NCBI GenBank assembly: GCA_949825025.1
Contig: OX463781.1
Span: 20,653,630 to 20,717,629, forward strand
Source: Siphlonurus alternatus
Lineage: Eukaryota; Arthropoda; Insecta; Ephemeroptera; Siphlonuridae
Direction: 5' to 3'
Length of the DNA: 64,000 bases
Shown here: positions 62,701 to 64,000 of the stretch, piece after piece
How the letters are laid out: every line of letters starts with the position of its first letter
Position numbering within the stretch: the stretch's first letter is position 1
Made by a program: the position numbers and the translations under genes
Notes under the pieces: generated by a model
The model's database searches: none
Seen by the model: the letters and a program-made list of their open reading frames with translations, nothing else
Told to the model about the DNA's origin: nothing

Positions 62701-64000
62701 ATATGAAAGGGGAGAAAGAAGAAGGTTAGGTGCATGCAGTCGTGGCTAGGCTGTCACACCAACAAAACTCACACATCACGGATCTTTCATAGCCTTCCTT
62801 TTTACCTCATATACGGAGGTTCCGCATGGATGATGCAAGTTTCTACATTACAAATATTAATATTAAAACAGGTAAGTCAAATTTATGACAATTATTAAAT
62901 TTACTATTTTTTTACACTAATTTAATGATTTTAACAATTCTTAATCCATACACTTATTCTCACTCATATTCTTACTATTATTTAATTAAGAATTATTGTT
63001 TTTGTACGATATTTTAAACTTGATGTCTTGGATTTTAGTTCTCCACAAGCAGTACGTTACATTCATCTTTCCGTGTGTGTGTGGCGCGATTGTTGTTGTA
63101 TCTCAAGGACTTTTTACTCTACTTTATTTTTTATTTTATTATTATTTAATACGATGATGACCCTCATGCCACCTTTATTCTTATAATATACGTTATAATA
63201 TAACACATCCTGTAGATGGAACTTAACTTGCTAGCTTCGAAAAAAAGAGTTAATAATAATAAAAAACTTTAAAAAGCCACCAAGATAGTTACATGCAACC
63301 ACATGGGTTAAACTTGATGTGATAAATGATGCGACCGCAGCAAATTTTTATTTTCTCTATTCTATTCTTATACATTAACTTTTTTTTATATATATTTATA
63401 TTATATATATATATACTTTAAGAATGTAGTTAATAAATGAACTTTCAAAAAGTTGTTTTTTTCTAGTCATTAAAATTGTATTAAAATAGTTTTATGTTAA
63501 AAAAATTATTACATCAAATTAATATTGGAGCACGTGCTTTTCTATAATAATATTGATCATGCAAACAATGCTCCAAGAAATGAGATGGAATGAATTTAAT
63601 TTATTGTAATTTAGGATTTTTTATTAATGCAACATTATAAAAGAATTAAAGAGTGTTAATATTTTTGAACAATTAATAATTAAGCCAATGAAGGTTGTAT
63701 AGCAATAAATTTTTATTGAATAGCAACATTTTAAACACAATTTTCTCGGTGGATGTTCAAATATATGTATTTTTTTATTTATCTCATTATAAGCCATGAG
63801 GCGTGCATATTACGATTGTGCTTAATTATAGGGGGCATTCCCAAATCACTTAGCACTGACTTTTAAAAAATAGCAAAAGATTTCTTTAGTAAAGTCAATA
63901 GTAAAGTTCTTTGCGTATAAATTCACATTTTCCAGTGATGTAAAAATACTTAATTTTTAAATTTTTTTATTGAAAATTGATAATCATCATGGTAGAATTT
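59701..64000. other. AT-rich non-coding DNA
   Basis: No gene recognised. A hairpin-capable pair AGTGCATC/GATGCACT lies at about 60822-60845. A GC-richer patch at 62577-62770 and short frames of 60-70 codons are without recognisable content. The rest is A/T-rich with poly-A/T and TA runs. Confidence 0.5.

Overview
This window looks like AT-rich, repeat-laden non-coding DNA from an animal nuclear genome, most likely an insect or other arthropod. The grounds are the base composition, long perfect (CT)n, (GA)n, (TA)n and (TTTA)n arrays, many foldback transposons, and at least one SINE with a 5S-rRNA-type promoter. I found no open reading frame that I recognise as a protein-coding gene, and no tRNA gene, intact rRNA gene or CRISPR array. 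Most longer open frames are translations of microsatellites, minisatellites or GC-richer islands. The sequence alone does not fix the species.

Layout. 1-9.4 kb: AT-rich DNA with a 264-bp foldback (782-1045), a probable hAT-like non-autonomous element (1769-2217), microsatellites, two related exon-end-like sequences facing away from each other (about 4.54 and 6.50 kb), and a nested pair of transposons (6.85-8.33 kb) in which a TTAA-flanked 385-bp MITE sits inside an older foldback. 9.4-23.7 kb: a series of GC-richer islands with GA/CT tracts, TATA-like words and splice-donor-like words, separated by AT-rich DNA. These read like alternative promoters or untranslated exons of a gene whose coding part lies elsewhere, but that is inference. 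24-49.9 kb: mostly AT-rich DNA with microsatellites, tandem repeats, four more foldback or MITE elements (26.7, 33.6, 46.6 and 47.1 kb) and a few GC islands.

49.9-56.2 kb is the most striking part. Two foldback transposons (2,900 and 2,514 bp) have mirrored terminal arrays of 15-16 bp minisatellites and are bounded by direct repeats of 8 and 11 bp. They lie 117 bp apart in GC-rich exon-like DNA. A full-length 5S-derived SINE follows at 55.77-56.16 kb. 56.2-58.44 kb is a 2.2-kb block of foreign composition, rich in G-runs and C-runs, of unknown nature. 58.5-59.7 kb holds tandem repeats, a compact set of ETS, E2F, CRE and RFX X-box words ahead of a splice-donor-like sequence, and a hairpin followed by CTAGT that resembles a Helitron 3' end. 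59.7-64 kb is again AT-rich and featureless.

The elements share themes. Several foldbacks carry the palindrome TGACGTCA, which I count 18 times across the window, far above chance for this composition. Three foldbacks (6.85, 49.92 and 52.95 kb) share one architecture with unrelated sequences: short-unit terminal arrays in inverted orientation, a non-coding loop and 8-11 bp flanking duplications. That is known from Rehavkus or MULE-type foldback transposons. They are the best candidates here for an undescribed system.
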